Below are positions 7,931-16,357 of a stretch of DNA of 64,000 nt, piece by piece. The notes under the pieces were generated by a model that saw nothing but the letters and a program-made list of their open reading frames with translations, searched no databases and had not been told where the DNA came from. The stretch is from Paenalcaligenes hominis_A (lineage in GTDB: Bacteria > Pseudomonadota > Gammaproteobacteria > Burkholderiales > Burkholderiaceae_B), in assembly GCF_041359055.1 (NCBI RefSeq), contig NZ_JBGJKZ010000006.1:136706-200705 (forward strand), given 5' to 3'. The position numbers and the translations under genes are program-made. Position 1 is the first letter of the stretch. Each line of letters opens with the position of its first letter.

Positions 7931-9184
7931 ATGAAAGTGCTTGTGCTAGGCGCTGGCGTTGCAGGGGTCTGTAGCGCCTATTATTTAGCCAAACAAGGCC
8001 ACAGCGTCACCGTTATCGATCGTTTAGAAGGCTCAGCCATGGAGACCAGCTTTGGCAATGCTGGGCAGGTTTCTTTCGGCTACGCCTCACCCTGGGCAGC
8101 CCCAGGCATTCCCTTAAAAGCTGCTAAATGGTTATTTGCTGAACACCCTCCTTTTAGTTTTAAACCTGACGGCAGCCTATATCAGTTGCAGTGGTTACTA
8201 AAAATGTGGGCAAACTGCACCCCCGCCAATTACAAAACCAACAAGGAACGAATGGTACGCGTTGCTGACTACAGTCGCAAATGCTTAGCCAAACTACGAG
8301 AAGACACGCATATTCAATACGAAGCGCGCCAAAAAGGCACACTACAACTGTTTCGTACAGATCAACAGATGGCAGCTTCCGAAGCCGATATGCGTGTTCT
8401 AGAGGAAATGGGCGTTGCCTTCCAGCTTTTAGGACGTGATCAGCTCGCTAGTGCCGAGCCAGCTTTAGAACTAGTCAAAGAAAAATTTGTAGGCGGGCTG
8501 CGCTTACCCGATGATGAAACGGGCGACTGCCGCTTATTTACTTTAGCGCTGACTAAAATGGCAGAAGAGCTTGGGGTAGAGTTCAGATTTAATGAGTCCA
8601 TTCAACAAATCCAACGCCAAGGCGACACCATTAGCGGCGTCATTAGCAATGGGCAGCTAATTACCGCCGATGCGTATTTGGTATGTTTAGGCTCATGGTC
8701 TAGACCGTTATTACGCAATATTGCCCCGATTCCGGTCTACCCCTTAAAGGGCTATTCCATTACTGTGCCTATTGCAGACCCTAAGTTTGCCCCACAATCT
8801 ACCTTGTTAGATGAAAGCTATAAAATTGCTTTAACCCGTTTTGATAACCGGATACGGGTAGGCGGTATGGCCGAAGTGGCTGGGTTTGATAAAACACTTA
8901 ATCCAAAACGCCAAGCTACGTTATTAATGGTATTAAATGACTTATTCCCTAAGGCTAGCCATGAAAAAAAAGAAGTGAACTTTTGGACTGGCTTGCGTCC
9001 AAAAACCCCAGATAGTGTGCCTATTATTGGTAAAGGCCCTGCTAAAAACCTATTTTTAAATATAGGCCATGGCACCTTGGGTTGGACCATGAGCACAGGT
9101 AGCGCAAGTGTAATTGCTGATATTATCTCGGGCAAAGAGCCAGAGATACGGGTTGATGACCTTAATTTAAGCCGTTACCAATAA
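7931..9184 (+). CDS. dadA: D-amino acid dehydrogenase small subunit (DadA-like FAD protein)
   Basis: FAD-dependent membrane-associated dehydrogenase that deaminates D-amino acids oxidatively and passes electrons to the quinone pool. A dinucleotide-binding GAGVAGVCSAYYLA motif begins at residue 7, and the DAO fold continues to the C-terminal GHGTLGWTMSTGSA motif that closes the FAD site. The 417 residues compare with about 430 for E. coli DadA. AAGGA precedes the ATG. It follows proB closely in the same direction, so co-transcription is possible, and converges with a regulator gene four bases away. No alanine racemase (dadX) lies beside it, so the natural substrate may differ from D-alanine. 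Confidence 0.85.
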   Translation: MKVLVLGAGVAGVCSAYYLAKQGHSVTVIDRLEGSAMETSFGNAGQVSFGYASPWAAPGIPLKAAKWLFAEHPPFSFKPDGSLYQLQWLLKMWANCTPANYKTNKERMVRVADYSRKCLAKLREDTHIQYEARQKGTLQLFRTDQQMAASEADMRVLEEMGVAFQLLGRDQLASAEPALELVKEKFVGGLRLPDDETGDCRLFTLALTKMAEELGVEFRFNESIQQIQRQGDTISGVISNGQLITADAYLVCLGSWSRPLLRNIAPIPVYPLKGYSITVPIADPKFAPQSTLLDESYKIALTRFDNRIRVGGMAEVAGFDKTLNPKRQATLLMVLNDLFPKASHEKKEVNFWTGLRPKTPDSVPIIGKGPAKNLFLNIGHGTLGWTMSTGSASVIADIISGKEPEIRVDDLNLSRYQ

Positions 9185-9188
9185 GCTT

Positions 9189-9983
9189 TTACATTATCTG
9201 AATCGGAGCGCCAAACATATAGCCCCATTTGTAAATAGAACGAATAGGCAAGGTGAGGCCCTCCGATGCAGCTTTACGCTTTAACCGACTAATAACTACA
9301 CCTAATCGGTTATGCCCAGAGATAGCTGCTGACTCTATCGAGTTCTTTTCGCTAATAGCTTGTAATAACTGTTCGTGGCTGGCACGGCGATCGGCTTGGC
9401 TACACAAGGTATGCAAAAACTGCCGTTCTGTAGTGGTGAGGGCCAATTTATGCGCCTCTGGGCTAACTAAAGTCCATCCATCGTCCTTGAGATGCCAGAT
9501 TTCTGATTTCTTTTCCGGGATTGTAGGTACCGCAGGAGCCACAGGAGCCATAGTTAAAGGACGTTGATTGCTAGGTACCCGAACACGGCGTAATAAGCAT
9601 TCTATTTTTGCCACCCAAAGTGCCGTGCTAGTCTCAAAAATGCAATAATCATCAGCCCCGCTATATAAGGCTTGCAAAGCAAGCTCTTCGCTAAAAGAGG
9701 ATAACTCCACCATAATAGGTAAGTAACCACTATGCATGCGTAGACGTGAAATAGCCGCCAGACTTTCATTTTCTAGGCCAGAAATCATAAATAATATGGA
9801 ACTAACTGTGCCAACGGAATGAAATGCTTTTGTGGCAGCGGGATAAAACGATCTGGGCTCGGTATAGACAACAACCTCGAAACCCGCAGCGCGTAAGTCA
9901 TCTTGGCGGCTCTGGAGTGCAGCGCTACGTGCGGACTGGTGCGGCTGATACCAAATAATAGTAGGGGCGGATTGTGCAAGCAT
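9189..9983 (-). CDS. OmpR-type winged-helix regulator with degenerate receiver domain
   Basis: A 264-residue DNA-binding protein. Residues 8-135 have the alternating pattern of a response-regulator receiver, ending GADDYCIF with ECLLRRVRV like the usual GADDYLVKPF and LLRR ends. The phosphorylation aspartate expected in the third strand (ILFMISGL, about 63-70) is absent, and the conserved lysine near 116 is replaced by hydrophobic residues. Residues about 165-260 form a Trans_reg_C winged helix (LTTTERQFLHTL, NRLGVVISRLKRKA, RSIYKWGYMF). No histidine kinase is adjacent. It probably works without phosphorylation, perhaps through binding a ligand or partner. It converges with dadA (four-base gap) and is divergent from the XRE gene. 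Confidence 0.85.
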   Translation of the reverse strand: MLAQSAPTIIWYQPHQSARSAALQSRQDDLRAAGFEVVVYTEPRSFYPAATKAFHSVGTVSSILFMISGLENESLAAISRLRMHSGYLPIMVELSSFSEELALQALYSGADDYCIFETSTALWVAKIECLLRRVRVPSNQRPLTMAPVAPAVPTIPEKKSEIWHLKDDGWTLVSPEAHKLALTTTERQFLHTLCSQADRRASHEQLLQAISEKNSIESAAISGHNRLGVVISRLKRKAASEGLTLPIRSIYKWGYMFGAPIQIM

Positions 9984-10106
9984 TTCCTATCCTTTTATTA
10001 CGAAAAGAACGACGCTGTTACATCGATGATAAAGGCTTCATTCTAACATCACAAAAGTGATAGTGATTACCACCAACGCGTTTAAAATAGGTCGTTCAAT
10101 ATAGGA

Positions 10107-10469
10107 GTGAATACATTTGCTGAGCGTCTTCTTTATGCCCGTCGATTACGCGGCTATACCCAAAATCAACTAGCAACTTTGTGTGGCTTATCGCAGAGCA
10201 CAATTGCTAGTTATGAGGCTGGCACGCGCCTGCACGCACGCAATTTATTGAGCCTTGCGAAAATACTAAAAGTCAGCCCCACCTGGCTAGAACAAGGTAC
10301 TGGACCTATTTTCTCTACTTTACAAGAAACCACCCCTAATTACAGCCACAGCTGGCCCTTTACAGGGGTAAGTCCTGATGACCTATTGCAACTTAATGAG
10401 CAGCAACTCACCACAATAGAGAACGTGATAAAAGCCTTGCTACTTTCTTGGCCCCAAAAAAAGAAATAA
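10107..10469 (+). CDS. XRE-family helix-turn-helix regulator
   Basis: A 120-residue protein with an N-terminal Cro/CI-type HTH at about 5-62: FAERLLYARRLRGYTQNQLA, then CGLSQSTIASYEAGTR and LLSLAKILKVSPTWLEQG. The remaining 50 residues have no recognised domain, so this is a small phage-repressor-like regulator acting as a DNA-binding dimer. The only plausible start in the frame is GTG at 10107, since a stop precedes at 10083; the nearest purines overlap the start (ATAGGAGTG), so the ribosome-binding site is poor and the start is uncertain. It faces away from the OmpR-like regulator and precedes the thiC riboswitch by 75 bases. Its targets are unknown. Confidence 0.8.
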   Translation: MNTFAERLLYARRLRGYTQNQLATLCGLSQSTIASYEAGTRLHARNLLSLAKILKVSPTWLEQGTGPIFSTLQETTPNYSHSWPFTGVSPDDLLQLNEQQLTTIENVIKALLLSWPQKKK

Positions 10470-10544
10470 TCGCCGTCACCTAGCCTCTCAAAGGGTTATC
10501 CCTAGGTTATATAAAAGACCTCATTAAATCCTATATACTTGTTT

Positions 10545-10646
10545 GCACGCGGGGGTACTGCCTGCCTGAAGCTGTTTTATGTTCAGGCATGTGGTTGAGA
10601 TAAACCCTTCGTACCAGTACGGATAATGCCGATGCTGGGAGCGTGT
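10545..10646 (+). promoter_or_regulatory. TPP riboswitch (THI element)
   Basis: The conserved thiamine-pyrophosphate aptamer is readable: GGGGGTACTG on the 5' side, GGTTGAGATAAACCCTTC in the core (around 10593-10610), then GGATAATGCCGATGCTGGGA (10621-10640). The closing P1 helix forms between GCACGC at 10545-10550 and GCGTGT at 10641-10646. It lies directly before thiC. TPP binding is expected to switch off thiC expression. Confidence 0.95.
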
Positions 10647-10650
10647 CACA

Positions 10651-10709
10651 GCCTAGTTCCTAGGCGACTTCACACCCCTCCCCTCGGCTCCATTAATTTA
10701 TTTTGGAGC
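10651..10709 (+). promoter_or_regulatory. Riboswitch expression platform sequestering the thiC ribosome-binding site
   Basis: After the aptamer comes a hairpin GCCTAG/CTAGGC (10651-10656 with 10660-10665). Then GCTCCA (10687-10692) can pair with TGGAGC (10704-10709), which contains the thiC Shine-Dalgarno GGAG (10705-10708). No T tract follows, so control looks translational rather than by termination. ACAC near 10672 could also compete with the 3' strand of P1. Pairings were found by eye. Confidence 0.65.
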
Positions 10710-10714
10710 GAATC

Positions 10715-12628
10715 TTGACTAAAAATCCAGAGTTCTCAGCCCGCACCGCAACGGTCGATGCTGCAGCTATCAAACCTTTACCTAATTCACGCAAAGTTTA
10801 CGAAGTGGGCTCTAGACCCGATATTCGTGTGCCATTTCGTGAAATTTCTCAAAGTGACACGGGTGGTATTTTTGGCGATGAAAAAAATCCACCCATTACG
10901 GTATACGATACTAGTGGCCCCTACACCGACCCCACGAGTCAAATCGACATTCGTAAAGGTCTACCCGCCCTGCGCGCTAAGTGGATTAGCGAACGTAATG
11001 ATACCGAAATCCTAAGCGGCCTAAGCAGCGAATACGGTCGCGCCCGTCAAACCGACGAGGCCCTTAAATCCATGCGATTTGAACTAAGCCGCCAGCCGCG
11101 TCGTGCTAAAGCAGGTAAAAATGTTACGCAAATGCACTATGCACGCCAAGGCATTATTACCCCAGAAATGGAGTTCGTGGCTATTCGTGAAAACTTACGT
11201 CGTGAGCATTATATTGAGTCTTTGCGCAATAGCGGTCCCGAAGGCGAGCGTATGGCAGCACGCCTAACACGCTCTCATCCCGGCCAAGGCTTTGGTGCAC
11301 ACATACCAGACGTAATTACTCCCGAGTTTGTGCGCAAAGAAATCGCTGAAGGCCGCGCCATCTTACCAGCGAATATTAACCACCCTGAAATTGAGCCCAT
11401 GATTATTGGACGCAACTTCTTGGTTAAAATTAACGCAAATATCGGTAACTCCGCCTTAGGCTCTACTATCTACGACGAAGTGGAGAAAATGACTTGGGCC
11501 ACGCGTTGGGGTGGCGACACCATTATGGATTTATCCACGGGCAAAAACATTCATGAAACCCGTGAGTGGATTGTGCGCAACTCGCCCGTACCTGTTGGCA
11601 CGGTGCCTATTTACCAAGCTCTTGAAAAAGTAAATGGCGTCGCCGAAGACCTTACATGGGAAATTTTCCGCGACACCCTAATCGAACAAGCCGAGCAAGG
11701 GGTGGACTACTTCACCATTCATGCAGGGGTACGTTTGGCGTATGTGCCCCTCACCGCCAACCGCATGACTGGCATTGTGTCGCGCGGCGGTTCCATTATG
11801 GCTAAATGGTGCTTAGCGCATCACAAGGAAAGTTTCCTCTACGAGCACTTTGAGGAAATCTGTGAAATCATGAAAGCCTATGACGTTAGCTTTTCTCTTG
11901 GTGATGGTTTACGCCCAGGTTCCGGTTACGATGCTAACGATGAAGCACAGTTTGCTGAGCTCAAAACCTTAGGTGAACTAACCCAAATCGCTTGGAAACA
12001 CGACGTCCAAGTCATGATTGAAGGCCCCGGCCATGTTCCCATGCACCTCATCAAAGAGAACATGGACATGCAACTAAAGCATTGTCACGAGGCTCCGTTC
12101 TACACCTTAGGCCCACTGACCACAGATATTGCCCCAGGCTATGATCACATTACGTCAGGAATTGGCGCAGCGATGATTGGCTGGTATGGCACGGCTATGT
12201 TGTGCTATGTCACGCCCAAAGAGCACCTTGGGTTACCCAATAAAAAAGACGTCAAAGACGGCATTATTACGTATAAGATCGCGGCGCATGCTGCTGATCT
12301 AGCCAAAGGCCACCCGGCTGCTGCCATTCGTGACAATGCCTTATCTAAAGCCCGTTTTGAATTCCGTTGGGAAGACCAGTTCAATTTAGGCTTAGACCCC
12401 GATACCGCTCGTGCTTTTCATGATGAAACCTTGCCTAAAGACTCTATGAAAGTGGCCCATTTCTGCTCTATGTGTGGGCCTAAATTTTGTAGCATGAAAA
12501 TCTCGCAAGACGTGCGTGATTACGCCAAAGAGCACGGCTTAGACGAAAGCTCTGCGCTACAAAAAGGCATGGAGGAAAAATCCATCGAGTTTCTGAAAAC
12601 TGGCGCTAAACTTTATCACGAGGCCTAA
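10715..12628 (+). CDS. thiC: Phosphomethylpyrimidine synthase ThiC
   Basis: Radical-SAM-type enzyme that rearranges aminoimidazole ribotide into the hydroxymethylpyrimidine phosphate of thiamine. The 637-residue protein has the ThiC N-domain, the barrel with TIHAGVR, SRGGSIMAKWCL and MIEGPGHVPMH, and the C-terminal iron-sulfur motif CSMCGPKFC at 584-592 that binds the [4Fe-4S] cluster. The start is taken as TTG 10715, six bases after GGAG (10705-10708); a TTG at 10703 would overlap that site. The gene is under a TPP riboswitch and followed by a bidirectional terminator. No other pyrimidine-branch thiamine genes are adjacent. Confidence 0.97.
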   Translation: MTKNPEFSARTATVDAAAIKPLPNSRKVYEVGSRPDIRVPFREISQSDTGGIFGDEKNPPITVYDTSGPYTDPTSQIDIRKGLPALRAKWISERNDTEILSGLSSEYGRARQTDEALKSMRFELSRQPRRAKAGKNVTQMHYARQGIITPEMEFVAIRENLRREHYIESLRNSGPEGERMAARLTRSHPGQGFGAHIPDVITPEFVRKEIAEGRAILPANINHPEIEPMIIGRNFLVKINANIGNSALGSTIYDEVEKMTWATRWGGDTIMDLSTGKNIHETREWIVRNSPVPVGTVPIYQALEKVNGVAEDLTWEIFRDTLIEQAEQGVDYFTIHAGVRLAYVPLTANRMTGIVSRGGSIMAKWCLAHHKESFLYEHFEEICEIMKAYDVSFSLGDGLRPGSGYDANDEAQFAELKTLGELTQIAWKHDVQVMIEGPGHVPMHLIKENMDMQLKHCHEAPFYTLGPLTTDIAPGYDHITSGIGAAMIGWYGTAMLCYVTPKEHLGLPNKKDVKDGIITYKIAAHAADLAKGHPAAAIRDNALSKARFEFRWEDQFNLGLDPDTARAFHDETLPKDSMKVAHFCSMCGPKFCSMKISQDVRDYAKEHGLDESSALQKGMEEKSIEFLKTGAKLYHEA

Positions 12629-12666
12629 TTCCTACAGCTAAGCCAATCAGCTTGGTTGGTAGGGTA

Positions 12667-12704
12667 TAAAAAAACTGAGCGCAGCATATGCGCTCAGTTT
12701 TTTG
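12667..12704. terminator. Bidirectional terminator between thiC and the OmpA-type lipoprotein
   Basis: Ten-base-pair perfect stem (ACTGAGCGCA at 12674-12683 with TGCGCTCAGT at 12689-12698, five-base loop) flanked by A7 on the left and T6 on the right. It can end thiC transcripts on plus and the lipoprotein gene on minus, which stops 26 bases away. Confidence 0.9.
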
Positions 12705-12729
12705 TTGTTGGGCTTAAAGTAGTTAAAAA

Positions 12730-13383
12730 CTACTGCTGTACAGCGTATAAATACAGCTCGACACGACGGTTCATCGCACGGCCAGCTGGCGTGCTGTTAT
12801 CAGCAATAGGTGCGTTCGGGCCACGGCCTTCGGCCATTAAGTGACTACCCTGAACACCACGCTGGGTTAGGTAATTGGTAACGGCATAAGCACGCTCGTT
12901 AGAAAGACGCTGGTTTAAATCGGCTCCGCCAGTGCTGTCAGTATGACCCACTGCTTTAGCACGTAACTCGGGGTGCTGAACCAATGCACGAGCTACACTA
13001 TCTAAAACAGGTAATAGCTCTGGTTTTAATACGGCTTTGCTTGAATCGAAAGACACATTGCTTGGGATATTAACGCGCAAGCTACCGTCTGGCATTTCAG
13101 TAACATCCACACCTAGACTCGTTGCACCTGATTGTTGTACGTCTTCTTTGATGCCTTTCCAGTTATAGCCCACAATACCCCCAGCCACAGCACCAATACC
13201 AGCACCAATGGCAGCGGCTTTGCTGCTATCACCAATCAATACACCTAGACCTGCACCTAGTGCGGCACCTGCGCCTGTTCCCACAGCAGTTCGACCGCCC
13301 TGTGAATCAGTAGTGACACACCCTGCCAACATAGCGACTACACCTACACTCGCAGCCATTTTTGTTAGTTTCAGCATATTCAT
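12730..13383 (-). CDS. OmpA-family outer-membrane lipoprotein (YiaD-like)
   Basis: A 217-residue lipoprotein that probably anchors the outer membrane to peptidoglycan. The signal peptide ends in the lipobox LAGC with Cys22. A glycine-zipper region follows at about 33-75 (GTGAGAALGAGLGVLIG, then GAGIGAVAGGIVGYNW). The C-terminal OmpA domain (about 105-215) has the peptidoglycan-binding pattern GHTDSTGGADLNQRLSNERA and RAMNRRVELYL. The start with MNML has AGGAG upstream; Met3 could also serve. It is transcribed alone, divergent from ftsE, and ends at the shared terminator with thiC. The same domain order is found in YiaD of E. coli. Confidence 0.92.
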   Translation of the reverse strand: MNMLKLTKMAASVGVVAMLAGCVTTDSQGGRTAVGTGAGAALGAGLGVLIGDSSKAAAIGAGIGAVAGGIVGYNWKGIKEDVQQSGATSLGVDVTEMPDGSLRVNIPSNVSFDSSKAVLKPELLPVLDSVARALVQHPELRAKAVGHTDSTGGADLNQRLSNERAYAVTNYLTQRGVQGSHLMAEGRGPNAPIADNSTPAGRAMNRRVELYLYAVQQ

Positions 13384-13636
13384 AATGCAACTCCTTGTAG
13401 TTTAGCGAACTACTAAAATGTAACCGATGTAGTAAGCCTCAGCGCCAAATTATTGTTACAGATTCTTTTGTTTACGGAGCTTTTCACAAAAATTAACAAT
13501 ATCTTGAGACTGAACCTGTATATATCATAGTCTGAGATACTGTTTTTTGCTTCTTTTACGCAGACGGAATGCTTTATCTAGACGCGTTGCGGCATAATAG
13601 TATTACTAACTCGCTCCTACTTTTCATGCAGATTCT

Positions 13637-14308
13637 ATGATTGAATTCAAACACGTCTTTAAGTCATATGGTCGTGGGCCCAATATCTTGGCCGACATTA
13701 ATTTCCATATCCAACCCGGTGAATTTGTGTTTGTGTCCGGTGCCTCGGGGGCAGGAAAGTCCACGTTGTTGCGCCTAATCGGAGCACTTGAGCACCCTAC
13801 CCGGGGCGCTGTTCATGTGAAAGGCAATCGTATTGACCAGCTCCCAGCACGGGCTCACCCTTATATACGACGTGCTATTGGCTTGATTCTACAAGACGTA
13901 CATTTATTACACGATCGCCGTGCTATTCATAATGTTATGCTGCCCCTAGAAGTCCTTGGTCTTGAACGCTCTATTGCTTTTCGTCGTGCTCGAGCCGCCA
14001 TGGAAAAAGTCGGTTTAGCAGGCAAAGAAGACCAATTTCCTATTGAAATGTCGGGTGGGGAACAACAACGTTTAGCCATTGCACGCGCTATAGTTAACAA
14101 GCCTGCCATCGTGATTGCTGACGAACCCACTGCCAATCTAGATGCCGATAGCGCAAAACGCATTATGGATGTGTTTAAAGATTTTAATCGCGTAGGCGTA
14201 ACCACATTAATTGCCTCTCACGATAGGCAACTGATGTCGCACTATGCCCAGCGCACGCTTTTGCTCGAGTCTGGACGCTTTAGCGATTTAGCAGGCACCC
14301 CACTCTAA
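13637..14308 (+). CDS. ftsE: Cell division ATP-binding protein FtsE
   Basis: Cytoplasmic ATPase of the FtsEX complex, which sits at the divisome and turns on periplasmic amidase activators such as EnvC; an envC gene is present at 58.0-59.6 kb. The 223-residue protein shows GASGAGKST (Walker A, about 36-44), the Q-loop LQDVHLL, the signature MSGGEQQRLAIARA and Walker B IVIADEPTANLD. The N-terminal MIEFKHVFKSYG is typical. It precedes ftsX by 24 bases, and together with mutY forms a likely operon. A divergent 253-base spacer separates it from the lipoprotein gene and should contain the promoter. Confidence 0.96.
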   Translation: MIEFKHVFKSYGRGPNILADINFHIQPGEFVFVSGASGAGKSTLLRLIGALEHPTRGAVHVKGNRIDQLPARAHPYIRRAIGLILQDVHLLHDRRAIHNVMLPLEVLGLERSIAFRRARAAMEKVGLAGKEDQFPIEMSGGEQQRLAIARAIVNKPAIVIADEPTANLDADSAKRIMDVFKDFNRVGVTTLIASHDRQLMSHYAQRTLLLESGRFSDLAGTPL

Positions 14309-14332
14309 CCTTTCTACGATAACAATTTCTTT

Positions 14333-15241
14333 ATGAAAAGCTGGCTTAGACAACATCAATACGCTTTTAGAGTGGCTTTGCTACGTCTTTTGACCCAACC
14401 CTTCTCCTCATTAAGCAACATCACGGTAGTGGCGTTAGCGCTTTGTTTGCCACTGATTAGTTGGGCTATTTTAATTTCAGCGCAACCGGTGGTGGCTTCT
14501 ATTCCTCTAGCCACTGAAATGACGTTGTATCTAAAGCCCGAGCTCAACGACACCCAAGTGCAACAGTTACGCGCCACCATCGAAAAAAATCACAGCACAC
14601 AAATTGAACAATTACAATTTATCACCAAAGACCAAGCAGCCAGTCGTTTAAAAAAAGACCCTGCTTGGGCTGATGCTTTATCTGCGTTGCCACATAACCC
14701 ATTGCCAGATAGCTTCGTCCTCCGTCTCCCCGCCAGCGCCGAGCAAACAGCTATTGCCACACAATTGGCTAGTGAACTGAAAGAGTTAGACGGGGTGGAT
14801 CAGGTGCAGTTAGATACCGATTGGCTTAATCGACTCGAAGCCTTACTTAACTTTGGGCGCTTGGCATTGCTAGTGTTAAGTCTAAGCGTGGGTATTATTG
14901 TAGTCGCTACCGTATTCAATACCATTCGCTTACAGGCATTAAACCAACGACAAGAAATTGCTGTTGCACGGCTAGTAGGAGCCACAGAAAGCTTTGTGCG
15001 CCGCCCGTTTCTGTATGTAGGCGCTATCAGTGGTGGTCTTTCTTGTCTGTTAGCCATTGCTCTTGCTCGTATTGCAATTAGCCCGCTAGCAGAGGCGCTG
15101 AATCGCTTGGCGCTTAGCTACAATACCCAGGTTCACTTGGTACTGCCCGAGCTTGCCGACTTGTTTTTAGTCAGTCTACTCATTATGGTGATTACCGCCA
15201 CCGCAGCACGTTGGTCCGTAACCCGTCACTCTACTTTTTAA
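14333..15241 (+). CDS. ftsX: Cell division protein FtsX
   Basis: Inner-membrane partner of FtsE with an N-terminal cytoplasmic stretch, four transmembrane helices and a periplasmic loop that contacts EnvC. In the 302 residues the first helix is at about 25-50 (FSSLSNITVVALALCLPLIS). The periplasmic domain runs about 55-170. The last three helices form the FtsX/MacB permease core (about 175-195, 228-248 and 275-295). QEIAVARLVGATESFVRRPF is the typical coupling segment. It overlaps the mutY start by one base (TAATG), so the two are translationally coupled. Confidence 0.95.
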   Translation: MKSWLRQHQYAFRVALLRLLTQPFSSLSNITVVALALCLPLISWAILISAQPVVASIPLATEMTLYLKPELNDTQVQQLRATIEKNHSTQIEQLQFITKDQAASRLKKDPAWADALSALPHNPLPDSFVLRLPASAEQTAIATQLASELKELDGVDQVQLDTDWLNRLEALLNFGRLALLVLSLSVGIIVVATVFNTIRLQALNQRQEIAVARLVGATESFVRRPFLYVGAISGGLSCLLAIALARIAISPLAEALNRLALSYNTQVHLVLPELADLFLVSLLIMVITATAARWSVTRHSTF

Positions 15242-16296
15242 TGTCTGATTTACTTTCTACTTTTGCCCAACGCGTGGTCGATTGGCAGTTATCCCATGGT
15301 CGTCAACACTTACCTTGGCAACACACCACAGACCCTTATCGTATCTGGCTGTCAGAGATCATGCTTCAGCAAACTCAAGTCAGTACGGTTTTGGGGTATT
15401 ACGAGCGTTTTTTAGCACGCTTTCCTACAGTACACGCTTTAGCCGCTGCTCACCAAGACGAGGTGATGCCGTATTGGGCTGGGCTAGGTTATTATGCCCG
15501 AGCACGCAATCTACATCGCTGTGCTCAAACAGTACAGGAGCAGTATCAGGGACAATTCCCTACGGATAGCCGTGTGTTGGCAAGCCTACCTGGCATTGGT
15601 CCCTCTACAGCAGCTGCTATTGCTGCTTTTTCCGTAGGTGAACGCGCACCCATTATGGATGGAAATGTAAAACGTGTTTTTTGTCGCTACTTTGGAGTGT
15701 ATGGGCCAACACACTTACGTGCGACAGAAAAACAGCTTTGGCAGCTAGCGCACCAAGCTCTAGAGCAAGCGCCTGCAGACCTAAACATGAGCGCTTATAC
15801 CCAAGGCCAAATGGATTTAGGTGCTCAGGTTTGTAGTCGAGGCCAGCCGGCCTGTAGCCTTTGCCCCTTACAAGAGGGGTGTTATGCCTTGGCTCATCAG
15901 GTGCAGACCGAGTTACCCACGCCCAAACCACGCACCCAACAAGCCGAGCGCTCGTGTCATATGCTTATTTGGCAACAAGGTGAACAAGTGCTGCTGGAAC
16001 AACGTCCTAACCAAGGCATTTGGGGCGGCATGTTAAGCTTGCCTCAGTTTGAGATAGAGGCCGATTTAGCACAGTTTCTGATCAACCACGGCACCCAGCT
16101 TCATCAAGCACAAAAAATGGCTGAGTTTACGCATGTATTTAGCCATTTTAAATTGCATATTACGCCTTGGTGGCTGAAAAACCCGACGGTTTTATACGAG
16201 CCTAAACCAGATGAACGTTGGCTAAAAAGTGAAGAATTAGCGGTAGCAGCTTTGCCAGCACCAGTAAGTAAACTGCTCTCGGCTTTTCCTTTTTAA
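15241..16296 (+). CDS. mutY: Adenine DNA glycosylase MutY
   Basis: Removes adenine opposite 8-oxoguanine in DNA repair. The 351-residue protein has catalytic Glu39 (LSEIMLQQTQ) and Asp140 (PIMDGNVKRV) in the HhH-GPD domain with LPGIGPSTA. The [4Fe-4S] cysteines are C198, C205, C208 and C214. A C-terminal NUDIX-like domain (about 230-345) recognises 8-oxoguanine. The start is ATG 15241 overlapping the ftsX stop; an upstream in-frame ATG at 15211 lies inside ftsX and is rejected. It is convergent with rodA, 61 bases away, with no clear terminator between them. Confidence 0.97.
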   Translation: MSDLLSTFAQRVVDWQLSHGRQHLPWQHTTDPYRIWLSEIMLQQTQVSTVLGYYERFLARFPTVHALAAAHQDEVMPYWAGLGYYARARNLHRCAQTVQEQYQGQFPTDSRVLASLPGIGPSTAAAIAAFSVGERAPIMDGNVKRVFCRYFGVYGPTHLRATEKQLWQLAHQALEQAPADLNMSAYTQGQMDLGAQVCSRGQPACSLCPLQEGCYALAHQVQTELPTPKPRTQQAERSCHMLIWQQGEQVLLEQRPNQGIWGGMLSLPQFEIEADLAQFLINHGTQLHQAQKMAEFTHVFSHFKLHITPWWLKNPTVLYEPKPDERWLKSEELAVAALPAPVSKLLSAFPF

Positions 16297-16357
16297 TCTA
16301 ACGCCCATCTGCCTACTGCTACATATCGATCAAGACCCGCAGACTCGTGTTCTAGTG

